Shown here: one piece after another, positions 31,410 to 41,359 of the stretch
Layout of the letters: each line of letters opens with the position of its first letter
How positions within the stretch are numbered: position 1 is the stretch's first letter
DNA from: Sporomusaceae bacterium
GTDB lineage: Bacteria; Bacillota; Negativicutes; Sporomusales; UBA7701
Length of the DNA: 64,000 bases
NCBI GenBank assembly: GCA_031460455.1
Contig: JAVKTQ010000001.1
Span: forward strand, 682,001 to 746,000
Direction of reading: 5' to 3'
Position numbers and translations under genes: made by a program
The notes under the pieces: model-generated
Database searches by the model: none
The model's input: only the letters and a program-made list of their open reading frames with translations
What the model was told of the DNA's origin: nothing

Positions 31410-32681
31410 TCAGTGTCCTTCCTGCGCGGTGGCGGCGTTTTTAAAGGGGGTTGTACGCCACATGAGCCCGGAACGGCGGAAGCTGGTGATAACGGCCACT
31501 TCTACGGCGGCGGCGGGATAGAGACTATCGACGGCGGCCCGGACGAACATGCCGTAAGTGGCGTAGCGGGAGCGAAGGAAGCGGCCGAAGCCGAAGACGT
31601 CGCTGCCGAGCGCCTGGGTGCGCCCGACGAAGTCGACGATTTCGCGGGTGATGACGGCCGACACGCGCTCTTCGAGCAGTTTGCGGTATTCGCCTTTCTC
31701 GTAGTTTATGCCGCCTGGGTTGGCGGAAAGTTCGGCTTCGAGGAAGACTTTTATTTTTATCGCCATCCGGCCGTCGGCAAGTTCGGTTTCTATTTGCGGC
31801 TTGGCGCCGTTGCGCAGGCGGATGTTGATTATCTTGCCGGGCTGAAGCGGATCGTCGAGGACGAAGCGGCTGTTGTGGTATTTATTGTTGAGGATCGCGA
31901 GGATGCGGGTGTCGGCGGTGCCGAGGACGCCGACCATTTTGTCGGCGGCGAAGACGGCGAGGCCGGCGACCTCGGCCGGGTTGCCGGTGCCTGAGCGGGG
32001 GATGCCGCCGGCGATGTAAGGGTCGGCCGGCGTGCGGGGCGTCCGCGGCCCGGCGGGCTTGTCGCGGCCAACGAGCGGGTTGACGGCGAGATAGGTGGTG
32101 AATGCTGCCCGGCCGGGGTTTTTGAGGCCGAGGTAGAGATCGTGGAGGTCCCTGCGCAGATAGTAATGGCTGTCTTCACCCGATATCATCATCGATTCGT
32201 ACCATTTCGAGGGGAGATAATCGACCATTGGGGTGTTTTTGAGCATGAAGTTCTCGGCGGTGCCGCTGACGACGAATACGAAGATGGTGCCGCGGTATTC
32301 GCGGAAGCGGGTGAAGGGGGCGATTATATCCCGGATGCCGGCGCGGGCGAGGTCTTCGCCGATGAGGATGGCTTTGAGGTGGGAGGCGTCGGAGAAGCGC
32401 GACATCGTCGCGGCGAGGAGATTGCGTGCTTCGGCCACGGATGGGGCGACGATGCTGGTCACAACCGCAGGGCCGTGAGGGGCTTCCGGGCCGCCGCCCC
32501 CGGAGGCGCCGACGGCGCGGGGGATTTCGACGGTAAAGGTGATTTTGTATTTTCCGTCCGCGGCGCTGTCGAGGCCGAGGGCGGTGACGAAGGCGACTTC
32601 CTCGGTCTCGCGGGCGCCGTGGCAGCCGGCAAGGAGGACTGCGACGCAGAGAACGGCGAGGACGCGAGCGAGTTTAACCAC
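31410..32681 (-). CDS. gerC: Ger(x)C-family germination lipoprotein
   Basis: 423 residues. Signal peptide with lipobox LLAGC (Cys20), followed by RETEEVAFVTALGLD, the standard start of the GerC N-terminal domain. The C-terminal domain ends with RSRYATYGMFVRAAVDSLYPAAAVEVAVITSF, although the family's usual final pattern is only loosely kept. GTG at 32681 lies within the end of gerB, with GGGAGGG upstream. C subunit of the spore inner-membrane germinant receptor. Confidence 0.92.
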   Translation of the reverse strand: MVKLARVLAVLCVAVLLAGCHGARETEEVAFVTALGLDSAADGKYKITFTVEIPRAVGASGGGGPEAPHGPAVVTSIVAPSVAEARNLLAATMSRFSDASHLKAILIGEDLARAGIRDIIAPFTRFREYRGTIFVFVVSGTAENFMLKNTPMVDYLPSKWYESMMISGEDSHYYLRRDLHDLYLGLKNPGRAAFTTYLAVNPLVGRDKPAGPRTPRTPADPYIAGGIPRSGTGNPAEVAGLAVFAADKMVGVLGTADTRILAILNNKYHNSRFVLDDPLQPGKIINIRLRNGAKPQIETELADGRMAIKIKVFLEAELSANPGGINYEKGEYRKLLEERVSAVITREIVDFVGRTQALGSDVFGFGRFLRSRYATYGMFVRAAVDSLYPAAAVEVAVITSFRRSGLMWRTTPFKNAATAQEGH

Positions 32682-33771
32682 CTGCGGCCCTCCCTTCCCT
32701 CTTCCTGGTGTACAGGGCGGCTATAAGAACGGTGGGGATGGCGTAGATGCCGGCTGTCTGGACGGCACCCTCGACCCGGAGGCTGATTTCGATGGCTGTG
32801 GTGAGGTCGGGGATGAGGAGGGCGGTCTGAATGGCGACGACGACGAGCGGGACGGCAAGAGGGCGCAGGGATGGCAGGGCAAACAGCCGCGCCAGCAGGA
32901 AGGCGGCGAGGTAGAGGTTGACGGCGATCATCGTCATGCCGGCGAAGACCCATATGAGGATGAAGAAGCTCTCGACGCGCTGGATGAAACGGGTCAGGTA
33001 GACGAGGCGGGTCAGCTCGAAAAACGGCAGGACTTTTTCCTGGCCGACGGCGACGCTGAATATGCCGGTGTAGACGAACAGGGTGGACGAGCGGACGGCG
33101 GTGGCCAGGCCGATGCCGATGAGGGCGGCTTTCTTCATGGTGCGGATGTCCTGGAAGGAAGGCGCGAGGAGGGGGATGACGAAGGTGGCGAGGAAGAGGC
33201 CGGGCGTCTCGAGGCCGACCCATACCACAGTGAGACCACTGCCCTGCCATGGCATGACGTTGTGGATGTCGAACCGGTCGGTGAGGGCGACAAAGCCGAC
33301 GAACAGGAGGAGCATGCCGGCGGGCAGGACAAGGCGGGCGGCGCGGGCGAGGGCTTCGATGCCGGTGAAGACTGCGACGGCAACGGCAAGGCCGTACCAG
33401 CCCATGGCGAGGGTGATGTCGGTGGCTGGCAGGGCGGTGAGGAGGGTGTTTTCGGCGAACTGGCGGAGCTGGAGGACTGCGGAGGTGAAGAAGCAGGCGG
33501 CGAGGTACAGTGTGACGAGCCGGGCGGCGGTAACCCCGAGGAGGGCCTCGGCGACGCCGTGGAGGTCGCCGGGAACGCGGGCCATAACGTGGAAGACAGC
33601 CAGTAAAGCCGCCAGCAGCACGGGCCCGGTGATAAGCGGCGTCAGCCATGCGCCGGTGGCGGCGCGTTCGAGGACGATCGACCAAACGGACAGGAATACG
33701 GGGGTGATGCCGACGGCGAAGGCGAGCGCCGCCCCCTCGACAGTCCCCATGTTGCCGGGCCGGTAGCTCAT
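32674..33771 (-). CDS. gerB: GerB-family germination permease-like protein
   Basis: 365 residues, ten membrane segments, related to the amino acid permease (APC) superfamily. It starts MSYRPGNMGTVEGAALAF and has the central AWLTPLITGP and VWVGLETPGLFLATF regions of the family. It binds the germinant in characterised receptors. ATG at 33771 overlaps gerA by four bases and the end overlaps gerC by eight. Confidence 0.9.
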   Translation of the reverse strand: MSYRPGNMGTVEGAALAFAVGITPVFLSVWSIVLERAATGAWLTPLITGPVLLAALLAVFHVMARVPGDLHGVAEALLGVTAARLVTLYLAACFFTSAVLQLRQFAENTLLTALPATDITLAMGWYGLAVAVAVFTGIEALARAARLVLPAGMLLLFVGFVALTDRFDIHNVMPWQGSGLTVVWVGLETPGLFLATFVIPLLAPSFQDIRTMKKAALIGIGLATAVRSSTLFVYTGIFSVAVGQEKVLPFFELTRLVYLTRFIQRVESFFILIWVFAGMTMIAVNLYLAAFLLARLFALPSLRPLAVPLVVVAIQTALLIPDLTTAIEISLRVEGAVQTAGIYAIPTVLIAALYTRKREGRAAGG

Positions 33772-35630
33772 TGGTCCGCCTCCCCTCCCCCGCCCTCACT
33801 ATCTTTTTCAGCCCATCCGCGGCTGACGGACGGCTGGCGACGCCGATCAAGGGTGTTGAGGGTGTCGGGGCGCAATTCCTGCTCGTTCACGGGGCCGCGC
33901 ACGACGGCATCGCGACCGGCATCAGCGGCCGGGGCGATCGGCGCGAGGAAGGGCACTCCGAAGGATTTGACCGCACAGGTCAGGAGGGCGCCGACGAAGA
34001 TGAGGCCGGCTACGCCGACAAGGCCGAGAACGGCGGCGGCGACAAGGAAGACGAAGCGGCTCTGGCGGATGAACATGCCGACGCGATAGTCGGGGATGGT
34101 GAAGGAGGCGAGGGCGGTGATGGCGACGATGACGACGGTGACAGGGCTGATGAGGTTGGCGGTGACGACGGCCTGGCCGAGGATGATGCCGCCGACGATG
34201 CCGGTGGCCTCGCCGAGGACGCCGGGAACCCGGGAAGACGCCTCGCGGACGAACTCGAGGGAGAGTTCCATGACGAGTACCTCGAAGAAGGCGGGGAAAG
34301 GGATGCGCTCGCGGGAGCCGGCGATGGTGAGTAGGAGGTCTGTGGGGAGGGCTTCGGGGTGATAGTAGACGATAGCGACGTACACGGACGGCAGGAGGAC
34401 GGCGAGCAGGGCGGCGGCGAGGCGGAGAAGGCGCATGAAGGTGCCTGACGGCGGTTTGAGGGCGAAGTCCTCGGGGGAATGTAGGAGGGTGAAGAAGGTG
34501 GCCGGTACGACGAGGGCGAAAGGGTCGCCGTCAAGGAGCACGGCGACGCGGCCTTCGGCGAGGTGGGCGGTGACCCGGTCGGGTTTCTCGGAGGAAATGG
34601 TCTGGGGCAACGGGAGGAAGCCCCGGTCTTCGATGAACTGCTCGAGTGTTCCGATGGCGAGGTAATCGGTGCGGATAGCGGCAAGGCGGCGCTTGACCTC
34701 GGCGACGAGGGCGGGGTTGGCAACGGAGGCGAGGTATATGACGGCGCAGTCGGTACGTCCGCGGGCGCCGAGGGAGATGATGTCGGTAACGAGGTCGGCG
34801 GACCGGAGGGCGCGGCTGACGAGGGAGATGTTGATGCGCAGTGTGTCGGTGAAAGCGGACTGGTTGCCGCGGACGGTCTGCTCGATAGCCGGCCGGCTGA
34901 TGGCGCGGTGCTCGAAGCCTTTGGTCTCGATGAGCAGGGCGGCGGCGGCGCCGTCGACGAACAGGGCGGTGTCGCCGCCGGTGACGCCGCGGACGACGGT
35001 GCGGAAGTCGCGGGCTTCGTCGGCGTCGTTGACAGGCAGGTGGCGGGCGACGAGGGCGGCGAAGACACCGTCGCCTTCGGCTATCACATCTTTGGCACCC
35101 AGGAGGGGCAGGAGGATGGCGGAGTTGATGTCTTTCTTGTCGGCCAGCTCCTTGCTGAAGACAAGCGCGGCGTCGAGCGGCGGAGATGCGGGGATGACGA
35201 ACCGCCGGAGAACTATGGTCCTGTTGGTGGGTAGCCGGAAAAGGCGCCGGACGGTGCGGAGATTTTCCGCCAGGCTGGCGCTGATGTTGGCGTCCTCCTG
35301 CCTGGTGGCGCCGCCGTAGGCGAGGAGGAGCGGCGCCAGTTCGGCCTGCTGTTTCTCCAGGGCTTCCGCCCGGACCTGAAGGGCTTTTACGGCATCCGGG
35401 CCAGGCTCGGCCGCCAGGCTGGCCCTGACCTCGAGCATAAGCTTTTCGAGGCGGCGGGCATGGCGGAGCAGAGCGCCGAGTTCGTTGGCCCGACGGGTGA
35501 GGACGGACGGCTGAGCGTTTCCGTCCGCTCCCTCCCTCTCTTCGAGGACAAACGGCGGCGGGGTGGACGGCGGCCGGTATATAAGCAGTTTTTTGAGCAT
35601 CGCCAGGTAGGCGGCAAGCGGGTTCGACAT
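33768..35630 (-). CDS. gerA: GerA-family germination protein
   Basis: 620 residues, long for the family because of an N-terminal extension of about 100 residues that includes charged, probably coiled-coil sequence (LRHARRLEKLMLEVRASL). Core GerA motifs follow: VTGGDTALFVDG, the cytoplasmic domain with EDRGFLPLPQTI and RVAVLLDGDPFALVVPATF, then about five membrane segments and a hydrophilic C-tail. ATG at 35630 follows GGTGG. First gene of gerA-gerB-gerC-small ORF. Its promoter should lie in 35631-35717, but I see no convincing match. Confidence 0.92.
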   Translation of the reverse strand: MSNPLAAYLAMLKKLLIYRPPSTPPPFVLEEREGADGNAQPSVLTRRANELGALLRHARRLEKLMLEVRASLAAEPGPDAVKALQVRAEALEKQQAELAPLLLAYGGATRQEDANISASLAENLRTVRRLFRLPTNRTIVLRRFVIPASPPLDAALVFSKELADKKDINSAILLPLLGAKDVIAEGDGVFAALVARHLPVNDADEARDFRTVVRGVTGGDTALFVDGAAAALLIETKGFEHRAISRPAIEQTVRGNQSAFTDTLRINISLVSRALRSADLVTDIISLGARGRTDCAVIYLASVANPALVAEVKRRLAAIRTDYLAIGTLEQFIEDRGFLPLPQTISSEKPDRVTAHLAEGRVAVLLDGDPFALVVPATFFTLLHSPEDFALKPPSGTFMRLLRLAAALLAVLLPSVYVAIVYYHPEALPTDLLLTIAGSRERIPFPAFFEVLVMELSLEFVREASSRVPGVLGEATGIVGGIILGQAVVTANLISPVTVVIVAITALASFTIPDYRVGMFIRQSRFVFLVAAAVLGLVGVAGLIFVGALLTCAVKSFGVPFLAPIAPAADAGRDAVVRGPVNEQELRPDTLNTLDRRRQPSVSRGWAEKDSEGGGGEADQ

Positions 35631-35717
35631 TTGTTACCACCAGAGGTGATGATTTCCTGTCGAAATTATGCCCCGGCGGCACGGAATATATTTACATACG
35701 GCCCGATCCGGCCGGGC

Positions 35718-35746
35718 GCATAAAAATGCCGCCGCTTCCCATGCTA
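35718..35746 (+). promoter_or_regulatory. Candidate sigma-G (forespore) promoter
   Basis: GCATA, 17 bases, CATGCTA fits the forespore consensus (gHATR, 17-18 bases, cAtNHTA). It stands 21 bases before the start of a small hydrophilic protein gene, divergent from gerA. Confidence 0.5.
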
Positions 35747-35766
35747 GTGACAACGGAGGGATGCGC

Positions 35767-36141
35767 ATGGCGGAGAACGGCGGACAAAAGGGCGCTCAGG
35801 ACCGGCAGGTAAAAGGCGGGCCGGTGAGTGGGCAGCAAGCCGACGGTCCCCAGGCCGGCGACCGGCAGGGGGCAGGTGTGCCGCTGAGCGCCGGCGAGCT
35901 GCAGAAGGCGCAGCAGCTGGAAGAGCAAATTAGGGCTATCGAGCAGCGTCTGGAGGGGATGTCGAACAGCGAGCTGCGCGATATAGCCACAAAGCTGGAA
36001 TCGGTGGAGCGGGCGGCGCTGCTGGAGAAGATCGACAACGAGCTGCACACGCTCAAGGAGACGATCGTGAAGCCGGGCGACGCGGCGTCAACCGCGTCTG
36101 CCGGCGCTTCGGCGGCCGCGGCGGTGGTATTGAACGAATGA
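35767..36141 (+). CDS. Small hydrophilic coiled-coil protein, possible spore protein
   Basis: 124 residues. I start at the second of two close ATGs (35767) because GGAGGG precedes it by six bases. Residues 1-45 are Gly/Gln-rich and disordered-looking; residues about 45-100 (LQKAQQLEEQIRAIEQRLEGM, then ELRDIATKLESVERAALLEKI) form a coiled coil; the end is Ala-rich. No signal or membrane segment. A forespore-type promoter and divergent gerA suggest expression during sporulation. The family is not recognised. Confidence 0.65.
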   Translation: MAENGGQKGAQDRQVKGGPVSGQQADGPQAGDRQGAGVPLSAGELQKAQQLEEQIRAIEQRLEGMSNSELRDIATKLESVERAALLEKIDNELHTLKETIVKPGDAASTASAGASAAAAVVLNE

Positions 36142-36146
36142 ATGGC

Positions 36147-36177
36147 AAAAGCAACGGCGAAATGCCGTTGCTTTTTT
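36147..36177. terminator. Bidirectional terminator
   Basis: AAAAGCAACGGC, loop GAAAT, GCCGTTGCTTTTTT. It ends both the small plus-strand gene and the minus-strand mutase operon. Confidence 0.9.
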
Positions 36178-36191
36178 GTGGGCGTAATGTT

Positions 36192-37547
36192 TCAGCAGCG
36201 GAAAACGCCAGCGACGTTAGCGATGCTTTCCAAACCGGCCACGGTTTTGAGCAGCGCGTCCCCGGCTTCCGGAGCTAAGACGCCGTCGGCGAGGGAACGG
36301 AATTTGTCCTCCGTCTCGGCGTAGGATACCGGGTTTTGCGGGTCGCCCTTGGGGTAGGCGATGTATTGCTGGAAACGCTCGCCGTCGTCCAGGGTGACGA
36401 TGACGAGGGTCGACCATTTCTCTGGGTTGCGCTTGTATTGTTCGTCGAGTTCAGGGTCGACCTCGACGGCGACGCAGTCCATCAGCCGCCGGAGTTCGCC
36501 GTCGCCGGCGCGGTCGGAGGCGAATTCCTCGACCCCTACCCGGCCGTAGCGGAAGGCGGCGGCGACGCAGTACTGGAGGCTGAATTTGCTGCCGTAGGCG
36601 TTCTGGGGAGCGGGGTTGTTGACGAGGTTTTCGGCGACGGAGTTGGTGCGGACGGCGATCGAGCGGACGCGGCCGGTGTCGAAGCCGGGCGCGCCCAGCA
36701 GTATCTGGGCGGCGTTGATGGCGGGATGGCAGTGTTTGCAGGCCGCGTAGGGCTTAAAGGAGTTTTCGTCGATTTTGTAGGCGCCACTACCTAAGCCGGC
36801 GGTGAGTTTTTCGAGCCGGGGGACCGGGGATACGGCGCGGCAGAAGCCCTTCTCGCCTTCGAGGATGGCGGTGGCGCCGGTGAAGCCTTCGCGGGCGAGG
36901 ACGGCCGCGAGGATGCCGTTCATGGCCGCTTTGCCGGCGTGGAGGGTTTTGCTCATCGCGCCTTCGCGGAGGAATTCCCACAGGCCGGCGGCCTGGGACC
37001 CGGCCGAACCGAAGCAGTGGGCGGTCTGCCCGGCGCCCAGGCCGAGGAGGCTGGCGGCGGCGGCGGCGGCTCCGAAGGCGCCGGCGGTGCCGGTGGTATG
37101 CCAGTAGAAGTAGGATTCGGGGTTGACCGCCTCCCCTACCCTGGCGCCTACTTCGTAGCCGGCGACGACGGCGGCGATGAGGGCGGGGCCGGAGGCGCCG
37201 GTCTGCTCGGCGACCGCGAGGGCGGCGGGGACGACGACGGTGCCGAGGTGGATGATGGAGGCGTTGTGGAGGTCATCCATGTCGAGGGCGTGGGAGAAGG
37301 CGCCGTTGGCGAGGGCGGCCTGGAGCGCGGTGGTGCGGAAGGGGGCGGCGCCGAATACGGTGGCCTCCTCCCTGCCGCCCTGGGCGGCAACGACCCGCCG
37401 GAAGATAACGCCGGGCGGCTCAGCCGAGCCGCGGATGCAGCAGGCCAGCCAATCGAGGATGCACTGCCTGGCCATGAGGCGGGTAGCCGGGGCGAGGTGT
37501 TCGTACCTGAGGCCGGCCGTGAAGGCGGCCAGTGCCCTGGTGGGCAT
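36192..37547 (-). CDS. MmgE/PrpD-family protein
   Basis: 451 residues from the ATG at 37547 (AGGAG eight bases upstream; a GTG nine bases earlier lies too close to it). MmgE/PrpD hallmarks: ILDWLACCIRGS, the substrate region HALDMDDLHNASIIHLG, and YAACKHCHPAINAAQ. The family covers 2-methylcitrate dehydratase, cis-aconitate decarboxylase and imino-disuccinate epimerase. Last gene of an operon with a CoA-transferase and methylmalonyl-CoA mutase, so a C4-C7 polycarboxylate is a reasonable substrate; no citrate synthase-like gene is nearby, and the reaction remains open. Confidence 0.85.
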   Translation of the reverse strand: MPTRALAAFTAGLRYEHLAPATRLMARQCILDWLACCIRGSAEPPGVIFRRVVAAQGGREEATVFGAAPFRTTALQAALANGAFSHALDMDDLHNASIIHLGTVVVPAALAVAEQTGASGPALIAAVVAGYEVGARVGEAVNPESYFYWHTTGTAGAFGAAAAAASLLGLGAGQTAHCFGSAGSQAAGLWEFLREGAMSKTLHAGKAAMNGILAAVLAREGFTGATAILEGEKGFCRAVSPVPRLEKLTAGLGSGAYKIDENSFKPYAACKHCHPAINAAQILLGAPGFDTGRVRSIAVRTNSVAENLVNNPAPQNAYGSKFSLQYCVAAAFRYGRVGVEEFASDRAGDGELRRLMDCVAVEVDPELDEQYKRNPEKWSTLVIVTLDDGERFQQYIAYPKGDPQNPVSYAETEDKFRSLADGVLAPEAGDALLKTVAGLESIANVAGVFRC

Positions 37548-37558
37548 GTCTGTCACTC

Positions 37559-37948
37559 CTATCGAATGTTATTTTTGATGAACGCGACGACAGCGGCCGT
37601 GCTGGCGCCGGGGGTGAATATCTCGGCGACGCCGACCGCCTTGAGGGCGGGGATGTCGGCTTCGGGGATGACCCCGCCGCCGACGATGAGGATGCCGCCG
37701 AGGCCCTTTCCCCTGAGCAGCTCGACAACCCTGGGGAAAAGGTGGGTGTGGGCCCCTGACAGCAGGCTGAGGGCGACGACGTCGACGTCCTCCTGGAGGG
37801 CGGTTTCGGCGATCTGCGCGGGGGTCTGCCTTAGACCGGTGTAGATGACCTCCATGCCGGCGTCGCGCAGGGCGCGGCTGATGACTTTGGCGCCCCGGTC
37901 GTGGCCGTCGAGGCCGGGCTTGGCGACAAGCACGCGGATATTTTTCAC
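37559..37948 (-). CDS. Methylmalonyl-CoA mutase, cobalamin-binding subunit
   Basis: 129 residues. The B12-binding motif DGHDRG supplies the lower-ligand histidine, followed by ALSLLSGAH and [13 protein letters not shown] at 37948 has GGGAGGGAGAGG upstream; an ATG that overlaps the large-subunit stop is an alternative. The gene follows the catalytic subunit, so the mutase is the split type seen in archaea and some anaerobes. Confidence 0.92.
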   Translation of the reverse strand: MKNIRVLVAKPGLDGHDRGAKVISRALRDAGMEVIYTGLRQTPAQIAETALQEDVDVVALSLLSGAHTHLFPRVVELLRGKGLGGILIVGGGVIPEADIPALKAVGVAEIFTPGASTAAVVAFIKNNIR

Positions 37949-37965
37949 GCCTCTCCCTCCCTTTC

Positions 37966-39621
37966 TCATATGTCGGCTTCGGCTTTGTACTCGCCGAAGA
38001 CTTCGCGCAGGACGCCGCAGATTTCGCCGAGGGTGGCGTAGGTTTTGACGGTGTCGATGAGGCAGGGCATGAGGTTGGCGCTGCCGGCAGCTTCGCGCCG
38101 CAACGCGGCCAGGGCGGCGGCGACTTTGGCGTTGTCGCGCTTGGCTCTGAGGGCGGCGAGGCGTGCGCTCTGGCGTTCGCCGATTGCGGGGTCGACGGTA
38201 AGGAAGTCGCCGGCCTGCGGTTCGGAAACTACGAAGCGGTTTACGCCGACGACGGTGCGGGCGCCTGTTTCGATGTCGCGCTGGTAACGGTAGGCGCTGT
38301 CGGCCATCTCCCGCTGGATGTAGCCTTTTTCGATGGCCGCCGGGGCGCCGCCGATGGCGTCGATTTTGGCGATGTATTCGCACGCCTGGCGTTCGATGCT
38401 GTCGGTGAGGCTTTCGACGTAGTAGGAGCCGGCGAGGGGGTCGACGGTGTCGGTGGCGCCGCTCTCGTGGGCTAGGAGCTGTTGGGTGCGCAGAGCCATG
38501 CGGGCCGAGGCCTCGGTGGGCAGGCCGATGGCTTCGTCGCGGGCGCAGGTGGCGAGCGACTGGGCGCCGCCGAGGACGGCGGCGAGGGCCTGCCAGGTGA
38601 TGCGGACGGTGTTGTTGTCGGGCTGTTGGGCGGTAAGAACGCTGCCGGCGGTGTGGACGTGGAAGCGGAGCATTTGTGATTTGGGGTCGTGGGCGCCGAA
38701 ACGCTCTTTCATGGTGCGGGCCCACAGGCGGCGCGCTGCGCGGAATTTGGCGACTTCTTCGAAGAGGTCGAGGTGGGCGGTGAATATCCAGGAGATGCTG
38801 GGGGCGAAGTCGTCGATCTTGAGCCCGGCGGCGCGGGCGGCTTCGATGTAGGCAATGGCGTTGGCGAAGGCGAAGGCGATTTCCTGCACGGCGGTGGAGC
38901 CGGCTTCGCGGATGTGATAGGCGCCGACGCTGATGACGTTCCATTTGGGGATGTTCTCGGAGCAGTAGGCGAAGGTGTCGGTGATGAGCCGCATCGAGGG
39001 TTTGGGCGGGAAGATGTAGGTGCCGCGGGCGATATATTCTTTGAGGATGTCGTTCTGGATGGTGCCGCTGAGTGAGGCGGGGGCGACGCCCTGTTTTTCG
39101 CCGACGGCGATGTACATGGCGAGCAGGACGGCGGCGGGAGCGTTGATGGTCATGGAGGTGCTGACTTTGTCGACGGGGATGCCGGCGAAGAGGGCTTCCA
39201 TGTCGGCGAGCGAGTCGATGGCGACGCCGACCTTGCCGACCTCGCCCTGGGCGAGCGGGTGGTCGGAGTCGTAGCCGATCTGGGTGGGCAGGTCGAAGGC
39301 GACGGAGAGGCCGGTCTGGCCCTGGCCGAGGAGGTATTTGTAGCGGCGGTTGGATTCCTCGGCGGAGGCGAAGCCGGCGTACTGGCGCATGGTCCATAGC
39401 CGGGCGCGGTACATGGTGGGCTGGATGCCGCGGGTGAAGGGATATTCACCCGGCAGGCCTATGTCGGCGACGTAGTCGATGCCGGCGGTGTCGAGCGGTG
39501 TGTAGAGGCGGTTGGCGGCGATGGCGCCCCGTTCGGGGATTTTCGCCAGACCCTGTTCGACTTTCGCCTGCCAGGCTGTCAGAGATTGTCCGAGTTTTGT
39601 CAGGTCTGTTCCGTTAGCCAT
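37966..39621 (-). CDS. Methylmalonyl-CoA mutase, catalytic subunit
   Basis: 551 residues; the TIM-barrel half only, without a B12 domain. Interconverts succinyl-CoA and methylmalonyl-CoA. [19 protein letters not shown] contains the tyrosine, and [21 protein letters not shown] the arginine, that select the methylmalonyl carboxylate. [18 protein letters not shown] and [15 protein letters not shown] are further family blocks. The glycine after that arginine replaces the usual asparagine, so a related acyl-CoA mutase is not excluded. ATG at 39621; starts inside the CoA-transferase gene by eight bases. No epimerase or MeaB chaperone gene is present in the window. Confidence 0.9.
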   Translation of the reverse strand: MANGTDLTKLGQSLTAWQAKVEQGLAKIPERGAIAANRLYTPLDTAGIDYVADIGLPGEYPFTRGIQPTMYRARLWTMRQYAGFASAEESNRRYKYLLGQGQTGLSVAFDLPTQIGYDSDHPLAQGEVGKVGVAIDSLADMEALFAGIPVDKVSTSMTINAPAAVLLAMYIAVGEKQGVAPASLSGTIQNDILKEYIARGTYIFPPKPSMRLITDTFAYCSENIPKWNVISVGAYHIREAGSTAVQEIAFAFANAIAYIEAARAAGLKIDDFAPSISWIFTAHLDLFEEVAKFRAARRLWARTMKERFGAHDPKSQMLRFHVHTAGSVLTAQQPDNNTVRITWQALAAVLGGAQSLATCARDEAIGLPTEASARMALRTQQLLAHESGATDTVDPLAGSYYVESLTDSIERQACEYIAKIDAIGGAPAAIEKGYIQREMADSAYRYQRDIETGARTVVGVNRFVVSEPQAGDFLTVDPAIGERQSARLAALRAKRDNAKVAAALAALRREAAGSANLMPCLIDTVKTYATLGEICGVLREVFGEYKAEADI

Positions 39622-41140
39622 TTGTTGGCCCCCTCTGCTGGTTTTTCATCGTGCCTGTGTGGTTGTAGCGGTCGTGGAATTCGAACGCCCGCCTGAGGTC
39701 GTGGGGTGTATGGCCGCCGCGCTTCTCGGCCGCCTGGACGTATTCGAGGAGCGGCTCGCGAAAATCGGGGTGGGCGCAGTTGGCGATGATGGCGCGGGCC
39801 CGCTCGCGCGGGCAGAGGCCGCGGACGTCGGCGACGCCCTGCTCGGTGACGAAGACCATGGCGTCGTGCTCGGTGTGGTCGCAGTGGCTGACCATGGGCA
39901 CGATGCGCGAGATGGCGCCGTCTTTGGCGACCGATTCGGCGGTGAAGATTGTGAGGTAGCCGTTGCGCATGTAGTCGCCGCTGCCGCCGATGCCGTTCAT
40001 CATGTGGGTGCCCATGACGTGGGTGGAGTTGGCGTGGCCGTAGACGTCGAATTCGAGCGGGGTGTTGAGGGCGATGACCCCCAGCCGCCGGATGACTTCA
40101 GGGTGGTTGCTGATGTCGAGCGGCCTGAGGACGACGGTGCGGCGGTAAAGGGCGGGGTCGCGCCGGAAGCGGCCGAGAACGCTGGGCGACGGGGTGAAGG
40201 CGCAGCCCGAGGCGGCTGTGATTTTACCGGCTTCGATGAGGGCGAAGACGGCGTCCTGGAGGATTTCGGAGTACATGTGGAGGTTTTCGAACCGCGATTT
40301 GCCCAGCCCGGCGAGGACGGCGTTGGCGATGCTGCCGACCCCCGACTGGAGGGGCAGCATTTCGGCCGGAAGGCGGCCGTGGCGCTGCTCGTGCTCAAGA
40401 AAGTCGATGAGGTTGGCGGCGATTTTTTCGCTGAGGGCGTCGGGCGGCTCGAGGTTGCGGACTTTGTCGGGGATGTCGGATTCGACGATGCAGGCGATGC
40501 GGTCGAGGCCGCAGGCGACATAGGGGCCGCCGATGCGGTCGAGGGCGCCGTAGATGGGTATTTCGCGGCGGCGGGGCGGGCGGGGATGGATGAAGATGTC
40601 GTGCATGCCTTCGAGTTCGAGGGGCTGGGCGGTGTTGACTTCGACGATGACGGCGGCGGCGTGCTTGACGAGCATCGGTGTGTTGCCCACGCCGGGACCG
40701 AGGACGAGGTCGCCTGCGGCGGTGACGGCAACGGCTTCGACGATGGCGACGTCGACCGGGCCGAGGAAGCCGTAGTCGATCTGCTGGGCGAGATGGCTGA
40801 GGTGGACGTCGGTGTAGCAGATTTCGCCTTTGTTGATGGCGGTGCGCATGCTTTTGTTGGAAGCGGCGTAGTAGGGAGACCGGCGGGCGACGGCGCCGAC
40901 GGCCGCCAGTTCTTCTTCGATCTCCGGACCGACCGATGCCCCTGACCAGATGTTCACCCGGCATTTGCGGCCGTCCCTGACGGCAGCGGCCAGCGCCTTG
41001 GTGACCATCTTTGGGTACCCGGACGGGGTGAAACCGCTGACGCCCACCGTCATGCCGTCGCCGATGAGGGCGGCGGCCCGGTCGGCGGAAACAAGCTTGT
41101 CGAACAGCGCCGGATGGCGGAGACGTTCGGCTGTAAGCAT
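39614..41140 (-). CDS. Acetyl-CoA hydrolase/transferase family CoA-transferase
   Basis: 508 residues, like Cat1/AarC/ScpC enzymes that swap CoA between acetate, propionate and succinate. N-terminal [18 protein letters not shown], central [18 protein letters not shown], the probable active-site glutamate in [11 protein letters not shown], and [15 protein letters not shown] are visible. ATG at 41140 follows GAGGGGG. First gene of the operon driven by the sigma-54 promoter at 41177-41193; with the mutase it can form a propionate/succinate CoA cycle. Confidence 0.9.
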   Translation of the reverse strand: MLTAERLRHPALFDKLVSADRAAALIGDGMTVGVSGFTPSGYPKMVTKALAAAVRDGRKCRVNIWSGASVGPEIEEELAAVGAVARRSPYYAASNKSMRTAINKGEICYTDVHLSHLAQQIDYGFLGPVDVAIVEAVAVTAAGDLVLGPGVGNTPMLVKHAAAVIVEVNTAQPLELEGMHDIFIHPRPPRRREIPIYGALDRIGGPYVACGLDRIACIVESDIPDKVRNLEPPDALSEKIAANLIDFLEHEQRHGRLPAEMLPLQSGVGSIANAVLAGLGKSRFENLHMYSEILQDAVFALIEAGKITAASGCAFTPSPSVLGRFRRDPALYRRTVVLRPLDISNHPEVIRRLGVIALNTPLEFDVYGHANSTHVMGTHMMNGIGGSGDYMRNGYLTIFTAESVAKDGAISRIVPMVSHCDHTEHDAMVFVTEQGVADVRGLCPRERARAIIANCAHPDFREPLLEYVQAAEKRGGHTPHDLRRAFEFHDRYNHTGTMKNQQRGPTNG

Positions 41141-41176
41141 GGTAATACCCCCTCGCGTCTGTTTGCCGCCAGGTGT

Positions 41177-41193
41177 TGCATAATGCGTGCCAA
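41177..41193 (-). promoter_or_regulatory. Sigma-54 (-24/-12) promoter of the mutase operon
   Basis: On the minus strand TTGGCACGCATTATGCA, with the invariant GG and GC separated by ten bases. It lies about 37 bases before the CoA-transferase start, and an enhancer-binding activator gene is directly upstream. Confidence 0.85.
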
Positions 41194-41257
41194 GGCCCGC
41201 GGGATGCGGCTTTCCGCCTGGAGAACGGGCTCGGCCGGGGCAGAAAAACGCCGCAGG

Positions 41258-41359
41258 TGTTCATTTTTGAACATCTACGGCCGGTCATTGCAGTTTACCG
41301 TTATTATTCTGAGGATGTTATCCACTGTTCATTTTTGCAACACCGTTCAAAAACGAACG
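41258..41359. promoter_or_regulatory. Three palindromic upstream activator sites
   Basis: TGTTCATTTTTGAACA (41258-41273, perfect palindrome), TGTTCATTTTTGCAACA (41326-41342) and CGTTCAAAAACGAACG (41344-41359) share the form (T/C)GTTC-N6-GAAC(A/G). They lie 65-180 bases upstream of the -24/-12 promoter, the usual distance for sites bound by a Fis-type activator. Confidence 0.75.
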
